NCBI RefSeq assembly: GCF_030295765.1 | Contig: NZ_AP027292.1 | Coordinates: 3,286,001 to 3,350,000 of the forward strand | Length of the DNA: 64,000 nucleotides | Direction: 5' to 3' | Source of the DNA: Neptuniibacter halophilus | GTDB taxonomy: Bacteria; Pseudomonadota; Gammaproteobacteria; Pseudomonadales; Balneatricaceae | Part shown: one piece after another, positions 63,530 to 64,000 of the stretch | Layout: each line of letters begins with the position of its first letter | Numbering within the stretch: the stretch's first letter is position 1 | Translations under genes and position numbers: made by a program | The notes under the pieces: generated by a model | Told to the model about the DNA's origin: nothing | The model's database searches: none | What the model saw: only the letters and a program-made list of their open reading frames with translations

Positions 63530-63546
63530 TTCCCATGATTGGGTAA
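63530..63546. promoter_or_regulatory. Candidate operator upstream of tmm
   Basis: On the minus strand TTACCCAATCATGGGAA, sharing TTACCCAA-N4-GGG with the site before the dmm operon at 54346-54362. It is 94 bases before the tmm start. Confidence 0.4.
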
Positions 63547-63576
63547 GCAAAACGGGGTAATCCGGTTACCCCGGGC

Positions 63577-64000
63577 TTAATGACACTCCAGAATGATGCC
63601 TTCAACGCCAAGCACCATGCCGCTTTCAGAGTAGAGGCCGCAGCCTTTATCACGCACCCGGATCTGTACCCCGTCTGCTCGGGTCAGGCGATATTCCAGA
63701 TCAAAACTCTGTTGTGATTGCAGCGCGGCCTGTACCGCTTCCCAGACATAATCGGCATCGTTCGGGTGAATCATGGAACCGAGGCTGATCTGAGACTGAT
63801 TCAGCAGGCTTTCTGCCGGGTAGCCGGTGAGCAGTTCGCAGCCGCTGCTGACATATTCCATAGTCCAACTGGCGTTATTACGTGAGCGATAGAGCATCGC
63901 CGGGAGACGATCGACCAGGCTCTGCAGGCTGCGGTGGCTGGCATCACGGGTCTGCTCATTACGTACCTGAGGCGTTATATCGCAAAGGGTGGCTGATAGA
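63577..64000 (-). CDS. PAS-domain sensor protein, 3' part (truncated by window end)
   Basis: The frame is open from the window edge to the stop at 63577, giving at least 141 residues, so the gene starts outside the window. The last domain is a PAS_3-type fold ('WTMEYVSSGCELLTGYPAES', 'MIHPNDADYVWEAVQAALQS', then 'IILECH' at the end). The residues before it ('LSATLCDITPQVRNEQTRDA') look like the end of a preceding PAS domain. The visible C-terminus carries no kinase or GGDEF domain, so output domains, if any, lie N-terminal. Confidence 0.75.
   Translation of the reverse strand, partial: LSATLCDITPQVRNEQTRDASHRSLQSLVDRLPAMLYRSRNNASWTMEYVSSGCELLTGYPAESLLNQSQISLGSMIHPNDADYVWEAVQAALQSQQSFDLEYRLTRADGVQIRVRDKGCGLYSESGMVLGVEGIILECH

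Overview
The window looks like chromosome of a marine, aerobic gammaproteobacterium of the Oceanospirillales kind (Neptuniibacter, Neptunomonas, Amphritea or Marinobacterium-like). This is judged from codon usage and moderate GC, TRAP transport, trimethylamine and methylamine catabolism, multihaem cytochromes and the close resemblance of housekeeping-type proteins to that group. Genus cannot be fixed from the sequence alone. No rRNA, tRNA, prophage, insertion sequence or CRISPR array was seen.

Layout. (1) 1-5.5 kb: TRAP permease subunits DctQM, an EutQ-like cupin, an orphan LuxR regulator, a PaiB-like flavin-binding protein, and an octahaem hydroxylamine-oxidoreductase-like cytochrome with its NapC/NrfH-type tetrahaem partner. 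(2) 5.8-35.9 kb: a large pyrimidine-catabolism island. It holds a RutR-like TetR regulator, a coenzyme F420 biosynthesis operon (cofH, cofD, cofC, cofE), an NADPH:F420 reductase and a luciferase-fold F420-type oxidoreductase. It also holds ribA, an N-carbamoyl-amino-acid hydrolase, the transhydrogenase pntAA-pntAB-pntB, two near-duplicate NCS1 permeases, a toxin-antitoxin pair, dihydropyrimidinase, a LysR regulator, beta-alanine:pyruvate aminotransferase, methylmalonate/malonate semialdehyde dehydrogenase, a second orphan LuxR protein, cofG, a Tsx-like outer-membrane channel, a small unknown gene, and codA-codB. (3) 36-41.8 kb: two small dimeric-barrel proteins, a periplasmic solute-binding protein, catalase-peroxidase, and glnK-amtB behind a possible sigma-54 promoter. 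(4) 41.8-57.3 kb: the N-methylglutamate pathway (gmaS, mgsABC, purU, folD, mgdABCD) behind a good sigma-54 promoter, controlled by a divergent XRE-cupin protein, followed by the dimethylamine monooxygenase genes and an SMR exporter. (5) 57.3-60.5 kb: an AT-rich accessory stretch of small unknown genes, an SMP/LEA-like miniprotein and a 5'-nucleotidase. (6) 60.5-64 kb: a DHH phosphoesterase, a cupin with trimethylamine monooxygenase, and the 3' part of a PAS sensor protein.

The main result is region 2. The window carries every step of reductive uracil/thymine degradation after ring reduction, plus uptake and cytosine deamination, but no dihydropyrimidine dehydrogenase. In the place of that enzyme are a complete F420 pathway, an F420 reductase, a transhydrogenase able to supply NADPH, and an F420-type luciferase-fold oxidoreductase. 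A palindrome of the E. coli RutR type (TTGACC-N4-GGTCAA, here usually TTnACC-N4-GGTAAA) occurs before the regulator, the F420 operon, the carbamoylase, both permeases, the aminotransferase/LysR pair, cofG, the Tsx-like channel and one unknown gene. In several promoters its left half is also the -35 box. The inference is an F420H2-dependent pyrimidine reductase at the head of a RutR-controlled regulon. The inference about the enzyme is untested; the shared operators and gene content can be read directly in the sequence.

Region 4 plus tmm gives trimethylamine to TMAO, then dimethylamine to methylamine to glutamate and C1-tetrahydrofolate, with FolD and PurU taking the C1 unit to formate. The TMAO demethylase (Tdm) that would link the two halves is not in the window.
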